DNA of 64,000 nt from the NCBI GenBank assembly GCA_965242565.1, contig OZ251457.1:682001-746000 (forward strand). The letters are read 5' to 3'. Shown here in pieces: positions 15,771 to 23,908 of the stretch. The position numbers were made by a program, and so were the translations under genes. Every line of letters begins with the position of its first letter. Within the stretch, counting starts at the first letter, position 1. The notes under the pieces were generated by a model, which searched no databases, was not told where the DNA came from, and saw only the letters and a list, made by a program, of their open reading frames with translations. Source of the stretch: CATQGW01 sp965242565. Its GTDB lineage: Bacteria > Chloroflexota > Dehalococcoidia > Bin125.

Positions 15771-16012
15771 GCGTGGGCATGACGGAGTGGGCGCGGGGTG
15801 ACGGAGTTCCGAGCGGTCTCTCCACGAGCGCGCGCGGGGACTCCGGGGCTTGGTCTTGTCGACGACCGCCGTATGGGCCCCAGATCAAGTCTGGGGCGAC
15901 GGATCCTGGGGGGCGGGTGTCGGAGGCCGCTCGGGGCCGATTCCCGCTCGGTGGCGGGAATGACGAGGAAGGGTGGCGGGAATGACGGGGAAAAGGGTGG
16001 CGGGAATGGGGG
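15771..16012. repeat. Palindromic interspersed repeat cluster
   Basis: Between two convergent genes lies a copy of the interspersed module. A segment near 15815-15875 resembles 46145-46213, the core CCCCAGATCAAGTCTGGGG is at 15878-15896, and TTCCCGCTCGGTGGCGGGAA with two GGGTGGCGGGAATGACG units ends it. The repeat may act as a transcription boundary. Confidence 0.8.
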
Positions 16013-17410
16013 TTAGTTGGCGATGGATGCCCAGCGGGGGGACCAGACGAGGTCGAGCGTCGTCTCCAGGGCGACTTCCTGGTATTGGAGCCTGGTGTCC
16101 CAGAGCATGAAGCCGTAGCCGCCGTTGGCCGCGGCCTCGCGGATTTGGTCGCGCACCTGGCCGATGCCGTAGAAGACGCGCTGCGGGCCGTAGTCGGTGA
16201 AGTCCTGTAGCCAGGGGCGCACCTCGACGTGCGAGTCTTCGGCGATCTTGGCCAGGGTGGCGGCCATGCTGTGGCGGATCACCAGCCCGGGCTGGCCGGG
16301 TGGGTACTTCAACCCGAACTGCCCGTCGTTCCAGCCGCTGGGGTAGAGCATCGGCGAGAGGTAGTCGAGGTGTTCGGAGAGCGAGCGGTAGGACTGCCCG
16401 ATGCCCTGGTCGTCGACGGCGACGGCGATGATGCCGAAGACATCAAAGGAGATTGCAGCGCCGGCTAGGTGGATCGCCTCGGCGGCCTCTTCGGCGAATG
16501 TGTCGATGGCGGCGACGCGCTGCTGGGCGTCGTAGGTGAAGCGTTCCGCCAGCCCGTTTTCGTAGGGGAGCCGCACGTAGTCGTACTGCACCTCGTCGAC
16601 GTAGGCGGCGGCGGCTGCGCCGATTTCGACATTGTAGCGGCGCGCATTGAGGCTGAAGGGGCTGGCCCAGCGCTGTCCGCCGCCGTCGCGGAAGCTGTGG
16701 CCGTTGACGTGGCGCAGCGCGTCGGCGGGGTGCGCGCCGGTGTAGTGGTGGTCGAGGAAGGTGACGACGCGGCCGATACGGTAGACGCCCATCTCGCCGA
16801 GTTCGCGGAGGAACGCGATCATGCCGTCCTCCGGCGCGGTTGCGCCGATCGCGTCGGAGGTCGGCGTGGCGGCGAAGTGGGCGACCCGGCCGCTCTCGTC
16901 CTTGATGTCGATCACCACGGCGTTGATCAGATCGCGCTCGACCAGGTCGCGGATCCAGTCCTGCACGCGCGGGTCCGGGGACTGCGTGAAGCCGACGAAG
17001 ACGGCGCGCGCGATCAGTTCGCGCAGGACGATGATCGCGTAGTCGCCGTAGACATCGCGGCGCACGACGTCGAAGCCGGGCTTGACGGCCATGATGCGGC
17101 CGCTGCGCCGGTCGGCGGGGAATTCGAAGCGGCCTTCGGCGTCGGTGCGGGTCTGGGCGAGCCCGGTGGAGACGGCGACCTGGGGGACGCGCAGCAGGCT
17201 GCCGTTGTCCCAGGCGTAGACGGCGCCGCGCAGCGGGGGTGCGGCGGTTTGGGCGGCGGCGGGCGCGGCGAGGCCCGCCACGGCGACGGAGATCAACACC
17301 GCCAGCAGGCCCAGCGCCCAGCTTCTTCGCAAAGCTGTCCGTGAGTCTGTCCGCAAGTCTGACTGCAAGGCTGTTCCTCCCGCCTGCTGCGACAGCTTAT
17401 TGGCCGGCAT
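16013..17410 (-). CDS. Secreted putative glycoside hydrolase (DUF4015-like)
   Basis: About 465 residues. The N-terminus has a signal or anchor helix (ALGLLAVLISVAVAGLAAPA ending in AAAQ), followed by a small regulatory-like beta domain. The catalytic part begins ARAVFVGFTQSPDP and contains INAVVIDIKDESGRVA, VDEVQYDYVRLPYE, SFDVFGIIAV and YLSPMLYPSGWNDGQFGL. These are hallmarks of the DUF4015 putative glycosyl hydrolase family, TIM-barrel enzymes. The probable acid residues are D in VIDIKDE and DEVQYD. The ATG at 17410 overlaps the end of the upstream gene by 14 bases. The substrate is unknown, presumably an outer polysaccharide. Confidence 0.8.
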   Translation of the reverse strand: MPANKLSQQAGGTALQSDLRTDSRTALRRSWALGLLAVLISVAVAGLAAPAAAQTAAPPLRGAVYAWDNGSLLRVPQVAVSTGLAQTRTDAEGRFEFPADRRSGRIMAVKPGFDVVRRDVYGDYAIIVLRELIARAVFVGFTQSPDPRVQDWIRDLVERDLINAVVIDIKDESGRVAHFAATPTSDAIGATAPEDGMIAFLRELGEMGVYRIGRVVTFLDHHYTGAHPADALRHVNGHSFRDGGGQRWASPFSLNARRYNVEIGAAAAAYVDEVQYDYVRLPYENGLAERFTYDAQQRVAAIDTFAEEAAEAIHLAGAAISFDVFGIIAVAVDDQGIGQSYRSLSEHLDYLSPMLYPSGWNDGQFGLKYPPGQPGLVIRHSMAATLAKIAEDSHVEVRPWLQDFTDYGPQRVFYGIGQVRDQIREAAANGGYGFMLWDTRLQYQEVALETTLDLVWSPRWASIAN

Positions 17411-17804
17411 CGTTATGTGGCTGATTTGGTCCACCCGGCGGCGGGCGGTATTCGCGCTCGGCTTCCAGCGTTTCCTTGAGGTTGGCGAGCCCCTGGCTGG
17501 CGGCGAGCGCGAACGGCGTGATGCCGCGGCCGAGCATCATGATGTTGCTGAGCGCCCAGCGGAAGCCGCGCGGGGTGATCGCGACGCCGACCTCTGCGCC
17601 GCCGGCGGCGCGTCGCAGGGTGTAGACGTAGCGGACGGTCAGCCCCCAGCCCATCGCCACATCGAGTTCGAGCCGCGACGGCCGCTGGTCGGCGTGGACG
17701 ACGACATGCCCGGCGGTGATTCCCTCTTCGACTTCGGCGCGCAGGGCGCGCCAGATCACGTCGGGCTCGGCGTTGATCTCGAAGAGGTGCTCGGCGGCGG
17801 GCAT
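17397..17804 (-). CDS. SRPBCC-like (START-fold) small protein
   Basis: This 135-residue protein begins MPAAEHLFEINAEPDVIWRA, a pattern typical of the START/SRPBCC fold, where a first strand is followed by DVIWRALRAE. The middle alternates short strands (RLELDVAMGWGLTVRYVYTL, AEVGVAITPRGF) and ends with a long helix (ALAASQGLANLKETLEAERE). Such proteins bind hydrophobic ligands. It follows the HAD-like gene without any gap, and its end overlaps the DUF4015-like gene by 14 bases, which argues for a single operon. Family assignment is from overall pattern only. Confidence 0.55.
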   Translation of the reverse strand: MPAAEHLFEINAEPDVIWRALRAEVEEGITAGHVVVHADQRPSRLELDVAMGWGLTVRYVYTLRRAAGGAEVGVAITPRGFRWALSNIMMLGRGITPFALAASQGLANLKETLEAEREYRPPPGGPNQPHNDAGQ

Positions 17805-18401
17805 TCAGACCTCCGAATCGAGCGCGGCGATGGCTGCGGCGAGCGCGCGCATGTCGGTGTAGCGGGCGACGCCGGCCGGGAAATCCAGGCCGCGGTTGCG
17901 GGGCCAATCCAGCAACGCGACCGGGATACCGCAGCGGGCGAGTAAGGCGCAGGTGGCTGCGTCGTCGTCGGCGTGCAGCGCGACTTCCCGCGCTGCGAGT
18001 TGGTGTTCTTTATGTCGCGCGGAGCTGCGCGCGCCGTTGTTCATCACCAAAGCGTCGATCTGCTCGCCGAAGCCGTGCGTATCAAGCCAGTCCTGCGTCT
18101 GCCGCCGCCCGCGCTCGCTGCGGCCGGTGAGCACGATCACGGTGTGGTTGCGGGCGGCGGCGCGGACAGCGTCGAGCGCGCCGGGGCGCACGGCGCGTCC
18201 GGCGTAGCGCAGCGCGTACCAAGTGCGGGCGAGGATCGGATCGAGCGGGCCGGGGGTTCGCGGCTGAGCGGAGTGGTCGGGCGTCGGCTGGAGCGAGGTG
18301 TTGCGGTCGAGCGTGGGGTTCCAGCCGAAGGGCAGCGCGGCAAGCACGCCGTCGAGATCGAACGAGATGATCGGTCGGTCAGCCACGCTGCTCACACCCA
18401 T
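17805..18401 (-). CDS. HAD-superfamily phosphatase-like protein
   Basis: The product has 198 residues. HAD motif I is SFDLDGVLA with the two aspartates, motif II is IVLTGRSERG, and motif IV is probably ALHADDDAATC. A 45-residue insert between motif I and the next helix replaces the usual cap. It is most like the swiss-army-knife/LNS2-type nucleotide or sugar phosphatases. The start ATG overlaps the end of the upstream SDR gene by 10 bases, and its stop touches the next start, so translation is coupled. It may act on a product of the SDR and alpha-oxoamine synthase genes upstream. Confidence 0.7.
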   Translation of the reverse strand: MGVSSVADRPIISFDLDGVLAALPFGWNPTLDRNTSLQPTPDHSAQPRTPGPLDPILARTWYALRYAGRAVRPGALDAVRAAARNHTVIVLTGRSERGRRQTQDWLDTHGFGEQIDALVMNNGARSSARHKEHQLAAREVALHADDDAATCALLARCGIPVALLDWPRNRGLDFPAGVARYTDMRALAAAIAALDSEV

Positions 18402-19378
18402 CCCGCGCTGCGGTACCAGCGCATGGTTTCGGCCAGCCCCTGGTCAAGGCCGACGGTGGGACGCCAGCCGGTGGCGGCCTGGAGCGCGGCGCCGTCGGCC
18501 AGCCAGGCGCGCTGGCGCATCTCGACCACGCGCGAGCGATCGAGCAGGGGCTCGCCGCCGGTCGTTGCGGCCCAGGTTTCGGCGGCCGCCGCCATCGCCT
18601 GCCAGACGGGCGGCGGGAGCGGGATGATGCGCAGCGGTCGTCCGGCGGCGCGCTCCAGCGCCGCCAGCAGGTCGCGCCAGGTGTAGGGGCCGCCGTCGTC
18701 GCTGATCTGCCAGGTGGCGGGCTCGGCGGGCGGCTGTTCGAGGATCGCGGTGACGGCGGCGGCGAGGTCGGGGGCGTAGACGCCGGCGACGCGGTTGCTT
18801 CCGTCGCCGAACTGCGGCGCGAAGCCGCGTTCGGCCATTTGGAAGAACGGCAGCAGACCACGGTCGGCGGGGCCGTAGATCAGCGGGGCGCGGATCATGG
18901 CCAGCGACATCGCGCCGCCGAGTTCGGAGAGGGCGCGCTCGCCGGCGAGTTTGGAGCGTCCGTAGTCGGATGCCGGGTGGGGCGTCGCGTCGGGCGGTTC
19001 GGGCGTGTCGCCGGGCGCAGGTCCGAGCGCGGCGAGCGACGAGAGGTAGACGAAGCAACGGACGCCGGCGTCGCGCGCAGCTTCGCCGAGCGCCGCCGTC
19101 GCCTCGGCGTTGGTGCGCATGAACTCCGCCTCGCTGCGCCCGCGCAACCGCGCGGCGATGTGGACGACGGCGTCGGTGTCGGCGCAGGCGGCGGCGAGGC
19201 CGCCGCGCTCGCCGTCGAGGTCGACGTTGACGCGCGTGTAGGGGATGTCCTGTTCGTCGAGGCGAGAGAGGTCGCTGGAGGCGCGGCTGAGGGTGCGCAG
19301 GTCATGGCCGGCGCGATGCAGCGCGGCGGCGGCGTGGCCGCCGAGGAAACCGCTGGCGCCGGTCAGCAGGACGCGCAT
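18392..19378 (-). CDS. NAD-dependent epimerase/dehydrogenase (extended SDR)
   Basis: This 328-residue enzyme has a textbook nucleotide-binding start, MRVLLTGASGFLGGHAAAAL. The catalytic residues are the Ser of YLSSLAALGPAP and the Tyr/Lys of SDYGRSKLAGERAL. The dinucleotide should be NAD(H) or NADP(H). It starts 5 bases after the end of the alpha-oxoamine synthase gene. This pairing is found in two known settings: threonine breakdown (SDR-type L-threonine 3-dehydrogenase plus 2-amino-3-ketobutyrate CoA ligase) and bacterial sphingolipid synthesis (serine palmitoyltransferase plus the SDR CerR). Sequence alone does not decide. Confidence 0.88.
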   Translation of the reverse strand: MRVLLTGASGFLGGHAAAALHRAGHDLRTLSRASSDLSRLDEQDIPYTRVNVDLDGERGGLAAACADTDAVVHIAARLRGRSEAEFMRTNAEATAALGEAARDAGVRCFVYLSSLAALGPAPGDTPEPPDATPHPASDYGRSKLAGERALSELGGAMSLAMIRAPLIYGPADRGLLPFFQMAERGFAPQFGDGSNRVAGVYAPDLAAAVTAILEQPPAEPATWQISDDGGPYTWRDLLAALERAAGRPLRIIPLPPPVWQAMAAAAETWAATTGGEPLLDRSRVVEMRQRAWLADGAALQAATGWRPTVGLDQGLAETMRWYRSAGWV

Positions 19379-19383
19379 GGCGG

Positions 19384-20679
19384 TCAGTCGATGACGCCGG
19401 AGCGGCGGCCGGCCTCGGCGAAGATTTCGAGCGCGCGATCGAGCTGTTCGTCGGTGTGGGTGGCGATGTAGGAGGTGCGGAGGATGGCCTGGCCGCGCGG
19501 GACGGCGGGAGCGATCACGGCGTTGGTGTAGACGCCGTGGTCGAGCAGGTCGCGCCAGAAGATGGCGGTGCGGACTTCATCGCCGACGCGGATGGGGATG
19601 ATCGGCGTCTGGCTGGAGGCGACGTCGAAGCCGAGTTCGGCGAGGCTGCTGCGCATCCGCGCGCCCAGTTCCTGTACGCGCTGCACGCGCCACTGTTCCT
19701 GGTCGATCAGACGCAGGGCGGCAAGCGCGGCAGCGGCAGAGGCCGGCGGCAGCGCGGCGGTGAAGAGCATGGGGCGGCTGAAGTGCTGGATGTATTCGGT
19801 GACGATGCGGGGCCCGGCGCAGAAGCCGCCGACGGAGGCGAGCGTTTTGCTGAAGGTGCCGATCACCAGGTCTTCGCGCGGTTCGAGGTCGAAGTGGCTG
19901 TGGGTGCCGCGGCCGGTAGGGCCGACGGTGCCGATGGCGTGCGCGTCGTCGACCAGCAGGCGGGTGTTGCGTTGGTCGCAGACGGCGCGCAGCTGAGACA
20001 GGGGCGCGAGATCGCCGCCCATCGAGTATGCGCCGTCGACGATTACCAGGCGGGGGGTTTCGCCGTCGAGGTTGTCGAGCACGCGCGCGAGGTGCTCGGG
20101 GTCGTTGTGCTGGAAGCGCACGTACTTGCCGAGGGCGAGGCCGGCCGCGTCGTAGATGCTGGCGTGTACGTCGCGGTCGAGCACGGAGACGCCGTGCCGG
20201 TCGACGAGCGCGGAGACGGTGCCGAGGTTGGCGAGATAGCCGGTGGAGAAGACGATTGCGGCTTCGGCGCCGACGAAGTCGGCCAGCGCTTCTTCGAGTT
20301 CGAGGTGGACGGGGCTGGTGCCGTTGAGCAGGCGTGAGCCGGTCATGGAGGGTCCCCAGCGGTCGAGCGCGGCGTGGGCGGCGGCGAGCACCTCGGGGTG
20401 GCGGGTGAGGCCGAGGTAGTTGTTCGAGCCGAGCATGATCACGCGCTTGCCGTCGACCTCCGCTTCCGGCCCGTCGTTCACTTCGACGGGTTGGAAGAAC
20501 GGGTAGAGGCGCGCGGCGCGGGCCTGGTCGGCCAGCTGGAAGTGCGCGATGCGAGCGAAGATGTCGGCGCTGTGCGCGTCGCGCTGGCGGCCGTCCATCT
20601 CCTCCATGTCCAGGCCGGCGGCCTGGGCAAGGTCGGATAACGGCGGCGGCGCGGGTGGCTGGGTCTCGGTCTGCGTCAT
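19384..20679 (-). CDS. Alpha-oxoamine synthase, PLP-dependent (SPT/KBL/BioF family)
   Basis: The product has 431 residues. PLP-enzyme landmarks are NYLGLTRHPEVLAAAHAALD, GSRLLNGTSPVHLELEEALA, VDDAHAIGTVGPTGRGTHSH, and the lysine motif GTFSKTLASVGGF. It condenses an acyl-CoA with an amino acid: serine, glycine or alanine. No biotin or heme genes adjoin it. The about 45-residue N-terminal extension before the core is longer than in BioF. ATG 20679 is chosen because GGAAGGG lies about 5 bases upstream. The next genes are an SDR and a HAD phosphatase, which fits lipid or threonine metabolism better than biotin synthesis. Confidence 0.87.
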   Translation of the reverse strand: MTQTETQPPAPPPLSDLAQAAGLDMEEMDGRQRDAHSADIFARIAHFQLADQARAARLYPFFQPVEVNDGPEAEVDGKRVIMLGSNNYLGLTRHPEVLAAAHAALDRWGPSMTGSRLLNGTSPVHLELEEALADFVGAEAAIVFSTGYLANLGTVSALVDRHGVSVLDRDVHASIYDAAGLALGKYVRFQHNDPEHLARVLDNLDGETPRLVIVDGAYSMGGDLAPLSQLRAVCDQRNTRLLVDDAHAIGTVGPTGRGTHSHFDLEPREDLVIGTFSKTLASVGGFCAGPRIVTEYIQHFSRPMLFTAALPPASAAAALAALRLIDQEQWRVQRVQELGARMRSSLAELGFDVASSQTPIIPIRVGDEVRTAIFWRDLLDHGVYTNAVIAPAVPRGQAILRTSYIATHTDEQLDRALEIFAEAGRRSGVID

Positions 20680-20869
20680 CGCGCCCTTCCGCCCCGTCCT
20701 GGGAGACTCCGGCGAGCGTGCCAAACGTTATCGGGTGAGTCTAGAAGACGCCGGCCGTGGTCCATAGCGACATAGCAGATTCGGCGATTCGCGGGCGCGC
20801 TTGCGGGCGGCGGGCGGAGCGTCCTACAGTCGCAACGAGCGGCGGCGGGCTTTCGGCGAGCTTGTCACG

Positions 20870-21694
20870 ATGCGCCTGGAACCGAAACCCGCGGCTGCGC
20901 TCGGCGCGGCGGCCTTTGCACTTCTGTTGATCTTCGGCGCGGCCTGGCCGGGACCCGGCTTCTGGCTGCTGGGAGCCGCGCTGACCGGTCTGGCGGCTGC
21001 GGCCGCCGTGTGGTGGTTGGATGCCGCTCCGGCGCAGCGCGCAGCTGCGCCCGCGCAGCGAACGGCGCACACGCCGTTCGCTGCGATGCCGCGCAGCGCG
21101 AGCGCCGCGGGCGATCGGTCGGCGAGTCTGTTTCTCCCTCGGCGCGGCCCTGACGGACGCTGGGTGATGCCCGAGCAGGTGCATCTGGCGTTCGTGGTGG
21201 GGGCGTGCAGCCTGCTGGCGCTGATCCTCTTCATCGGCGGAGCGCTGGGCGGCGGAGACGACGCGACGACGACTGCGGCGGTGGAGCTGGACGCCAATCC
21301 GGCGGTGATCGACCGCAGCCGCGACGGGGATCCGAGCGCGTTGCCGCCGCCGGCCGCACCGGTTGCGCAGCAGACGCCGACGCCCGGCGCGACAGCGACG
21401 CCCGCTGCCGCTGCTTCGGGGACCGTTGCTCCGGCGACGAGCCAACCGCGTCCGATCGTGGTGGCGGATCCGAAGCCGGCGACGCCGGTGGAGCTGAAAC
21501 CGCGCGAGGCCGAGCCGACGGCTACACCTCCCGCGCGCACAGTGCAGCACACGGTCGTTGAGGGCGATTCGCTCTACGCGATCGCGCTGGAGTACGACAC
21601 GACGGTCGACGCGATCACGACGCTGAACGACATCAGCGCCGACACGATCCTGCACCTCGGCGATGTGCTGCTGATCCCCCAGCCGGACGAATAG
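20870..21694 (+). CDS. Membrane protein with C-terminal LysM domain
   Basis: The product has 274 residues. Two close hydrophobic segments at about 10-50 and one at about 108-127 (LAFVVGACSLLALILFIGGA) are predicted membrane helices. A Pro/Ala/Thr-rich linker follows. The last 45 residues are one LysM module (HTVVEGDSLYAIALEYDTTV, then the ending LHLGDVLLIPQPDE). LysM binds N-acetylglucosamine in peptidoglycan, so the domain should face the wall. A 14-bp perfect hairpin lies in the coding sequence at 21054-21085. The protein is probably a wall-anchored envelope factor of unknown activity. Confidence 0.8.
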   Translation: MRLEPKPAAALGAAAFALLLIFGAAWPGPGFWLLGAALTGLAAAAAVWWLDAAPAQRAAAPAQRTAHTPFAAMPRSASAAGDRSASLFLPRRGPDGRWVMPEQVHLAFVVGACSLLALILFIGGALGGGDDATTTAAVELDANPAVIDRSRDGDPSALPPPAAPVAQQTPTPGATATPAAAASGTVAPATSQPRPIVVADPKPATPVELKPREAEPTATPPARTVQHTVVEGDSLYAIALEYDTTVDAITTLNDISADTILHLGDVLLIPQPDE

Positions 21695-21823
21695 GGCCTG
21701 CTCACAATTCCGTCTCCCGCGCCGCCCCTCCGTCTCCCCGCGCCATCCCAACTCCGTCATACCCGCGCTTGCCGCGGGTATCTCGACGTGAACAGCGCCA
21801 ACGCCGCCTCCGACTTCCTAGCC
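21695..21823. repeat. Palindromic interspersed repeat
   Basis: This holds an ATACCCGCGCTTGCCGCGGGTAT module near 21762 followed by TCTCGACGTGAACAGCGCC. It is the inverted counterpart of 13527-13580. It adjoins the tail of the decayed GIY-YIG gene. Confidence 0.75.
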
Positions 21824-22007
21824 TCACGCCAAATCGCCGTAGGGGTCCCGTCACTCAGGATTGAACCGATCCATCAACCCACGCCGACGCGCCTTGCTCC
21901 AGCGTTTGTGCGCCAAACGCGGCGCGGGAGGTCCGAGGTGACGCCGGTGTGTAGATCGCTCCGTGCGGCCGGCTGGCGAGGATGTAGGCGCGGGGCTCGC
22001 GCGGCAT
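21824..22007 (-). pseudogene. Decayed GIY-YIG nuclease
   Basis: Read leftward from ATG 22007 the sequence gives MPREPRAYILASRPHGAIYT, the start of a small GIY-YIG nuclease. It should continue as GVTSDLPRRVW, but two extra bases (ACAC instead of AC) shift the frame. The end is recognisable in another frame as HKRWSKARRRGLMDRFNPE, TGA, RDPYGDLA, TGA, so the conserved Trp codon has also become a stop. About 30 middle residues are gone. The IS30 transposase frame now runs through this relic and uses its DNA as a C-terminal tail. Confidence 0.6.
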
Positions 22008-23042
22008 GCCTGCCCTCTTCTTTCCGTCATTCCCGCCCCCGAGCGGGAATGTGGGTTCAGTCTGCAAGCTGGACAGTTGGGCCTGGAGCAGTTCGGCTGG
22101 GGTTTGGAAGTCGAGGCATTTGCGGGGGGTGTTGTTGAAGCGGGCGAGCGTCCGGTTGAGCGCGCGGCGGGAGCGCGCGGCGAGGTCGGTGGAGCGGGGC
22201 AGCGGGCCGCGCAGCCGGCCGATCGCGTTTTCCACGCCGCCCTTCTGCCAGGGCGCGTGGGGGTCGCAGCAGAACGTGTCGACGCCGAGCGCGTGCAGTT
22301 CGTAATGGCGCACGAACTCGGAGCCGTTGTCGAAGCAGACGCTGCGGCGCAGGCTCGGCGGCAGGGCGGCGAGCAGCCGGCGCAGGGCGCGGATCAGCGG
22401 GTCGGCGGCTTTGCTCGGCAGGGCCGCGGCGAGCAGCGCGCGGGTGCAGCGGTCCTGCAGCACGAGCAGCGCGGGACCGCCGCGGCCGAACTGCATCAGG
22501 TCCGCCTCCCAGTGGCCGGGCTCACTGCGCGCGGCGGCCTCGGCGGGGCGCTCGGCGAGCGGGCGGCGCAGCTTGATGTAGTCGGCCGAGCTGCGCCGGG
22601 CCCGCGCGCCGCGGCGCCGCCGGCGGCTGCGCCCCTGCGGCAACAGCCGCCGCCAGCGGTAGTCCTTGGTGCGTTTGATCTGGGCGTAGCTGAACTCGTA
22701 GATCGCTTCGTGGGAGATCACCGTGCGGCCCGCTTCGCGGCGCAGCCGGCCCGCGACCTGCTGCGGCGAGAGCTCCTGGTCGAGCAGCTCCAGCACCCGC
22801 TCGCGCAGCGCGTCGTCGCGCTCCAGCTTCAGGCCGCGCTTGCGCCGCGCCCGGCTGCGGGACTGGGCCGCGTCCGGGTCGTAGCCGCCGTCCGCCCCCG
22901 CGTTGCGCTTCAACTCCGCCGCGATCGTCGACGGCGAGCGAGCCAGAGCCGCTGCGATCTGCCGCGCCGAGCAGCCTTCGCCCCGGAGTCGGGCGATCGC
23001 GCAGCGCTCCTCCCAACTGAGCTGGCCGTACACCCGTCCCAT
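21855..23042 (-). CDS. IS30-family transposase with read-through tail
   Basis: The product has 395 residues. The N-terminus is a helix-turn-helix region (LSWEERCAIARLRGEGCSAR, then ARSPSTIAAELKRN) typical of IS30. The DDE residues are visible in HWEADLMQF, VCFDNGSEFV and GGVENAIGRLRG. The natural end is near FQTPAELLQAQLSSLQ, at the left inverted repeat. The frame then leaves the element and translates flanking repeat DNA (PLGGGNDGKK) and the GIY-YIG relic for about 60 residues before a stop. The element supplies no stop codon of its own in this frame. The catalytic core looks intact. Confidence 0.85.
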   Translation of the reverse strand: MGRVYGQLSWEERCAIARLRGEGCSARQIAAALARSPSTIAAELKRNAGADGGYDPDAAQSRSRARRKRGLKLERDDALRERVLELLDQELSPQQVAGRLRREAGRTVISHEAIYEFSYAQIKRTKDYRWRRLLPQGRSRRRRRGARARRSSADYIKLRRPLAERPAEAAARSEPGHWEADLMQFGRGGPALLVLQDRCTRALLAAALPSKAADPLIRALRRLLAALPPSLRRSVCFDNGSEFVRHYELHALGVDTFCCDPHAPWQKGGVENAIGRLRGPLPRSTDLAARSRRALNRTLARFNNTPRKCLDFQTPAELLQAQLSSLQTEPTFPLGGGNDGKKRAGMPREPRAYILASRPHGAIYTPASPRTSRAAFGAQTLEQGASAWVDGSVQS

Positions 23043-23081
23043 GACCGCACCTCCAACTGCTGTCCCAGTTCGCCCCTGAAC
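22055..23081 (-). mobile_element. IS30-family insertion sequence
   Basis: The element is about 1.03 kb. The left end reads GTTCAGTCTGCAAGCTGGACAG and the right end, on the other strand, GTTCAGGGGCGAACTGGGAC. These are imperfect inverted repeats sharing GTTCAG at the tip and a CTGG block about 14 bases in. The only gene is the leftward transposase. Both flanks are interspersed palindromic repeat or GIY-YIG relic sequence, so it landed in non-essential DNA. A 2-3 bp target duplication cannot be recognised with certainty. Confidence 0.75.
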
Positions 23082-23908
23082 TTAGCGAATCCGTGCTGGT
23101 CACGGCGAGATACCCCCGTTCGGGCCGGGGGCAGGCTCCGGGGCAAGCGCGGGTATGACGGAGTAAAGAGAGGCGCGGGAATGACGGAGAAAAGGGGTGG
23201 GAATGACGGAGGGAAAGGACGGCGGGGGATGGGGGGGTAGGTCGGGGCTTTTGCGCAGCGGATGGGGTTGGGTATGGGCCACAGATCAAGTCTGGGGCGA
23301 CGGATCTTGGGAGCGGTGGTCGGAGGGGGCTCGGGCCGATTCCCGCTCGGTGGCGGGAATGGCGGGGAAAGGGTGGCGGGAATGACGGGGAAAGGGTGGC
23401 GGGAATGACGGGGAAAGGGTGGCGGGAATGACGGGGAAAGGGTGGCGGGAATGATGGGAAAAGGCGGCGGGAATAACGGAGGGAAAGGGCGGTGAGGGAT
23501 GTGGGGTAGGTCGGGGCTTTTGCGCAGCGGATGGGGTTGGGTATGGGCCCCAGATCAAGTCTGGGGCGACGGGTCCTGGGGGCGGTGGTCGGAGGGGGCT
23601 CGGGCCGATTCCCGCTCGGTGGCGGGAATGACAGGGAAAGGGTGGCGGGAATGACGGGGAAAGGGTGGCGGGAATGATGGGAAAAGGCGGCGGGAATGAC
23701 GGAGGGAAGGGGCGGTGAGGGATGTGGGGTAGGTCGGGGCTTTTGCGCAGCGGATGGGGTTGGGTATGGGCCCCAGATCAAGTCTGGGGCGACGGATCCT
23801 GGGGGCGGTGGTCGGAAGCGGCTCGGGCCGATTCCCGCTCGGTGGCGGGAATGACGGGGAAAGGGTGGCGGGAATGACGGGGAAAGGAGGGATGCGCCGG
23901 GGCGTTGG
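23082..23908. repeat. Expanded palindromic repeat array, three long units
   Basis: A unit of about 220-270 bp is repeated three times. Each unit has GTAGGTCGGGGCTTTTGCGC, the CCCCAGATCAAGTCTGGGG core (at 23278, with one change; 23548; 23771), and TTCCCGCTCGGTGGCGGGAA. The units end in a variable number of a 23-bp tandem unit GGGAATGACGGGGAAAGGGTGGC; the first unit has four or more copies. This is a repeat array with no spacer content, not a CRISPR. I see no gene in it. Confidence 0.88.

Noticed and set aside
23237..23908. CRISPR-like direct repeats
   Set aside because: The repeats are contiguous minisatellites with no unique spacers of uniform length and no cas genes nearby.
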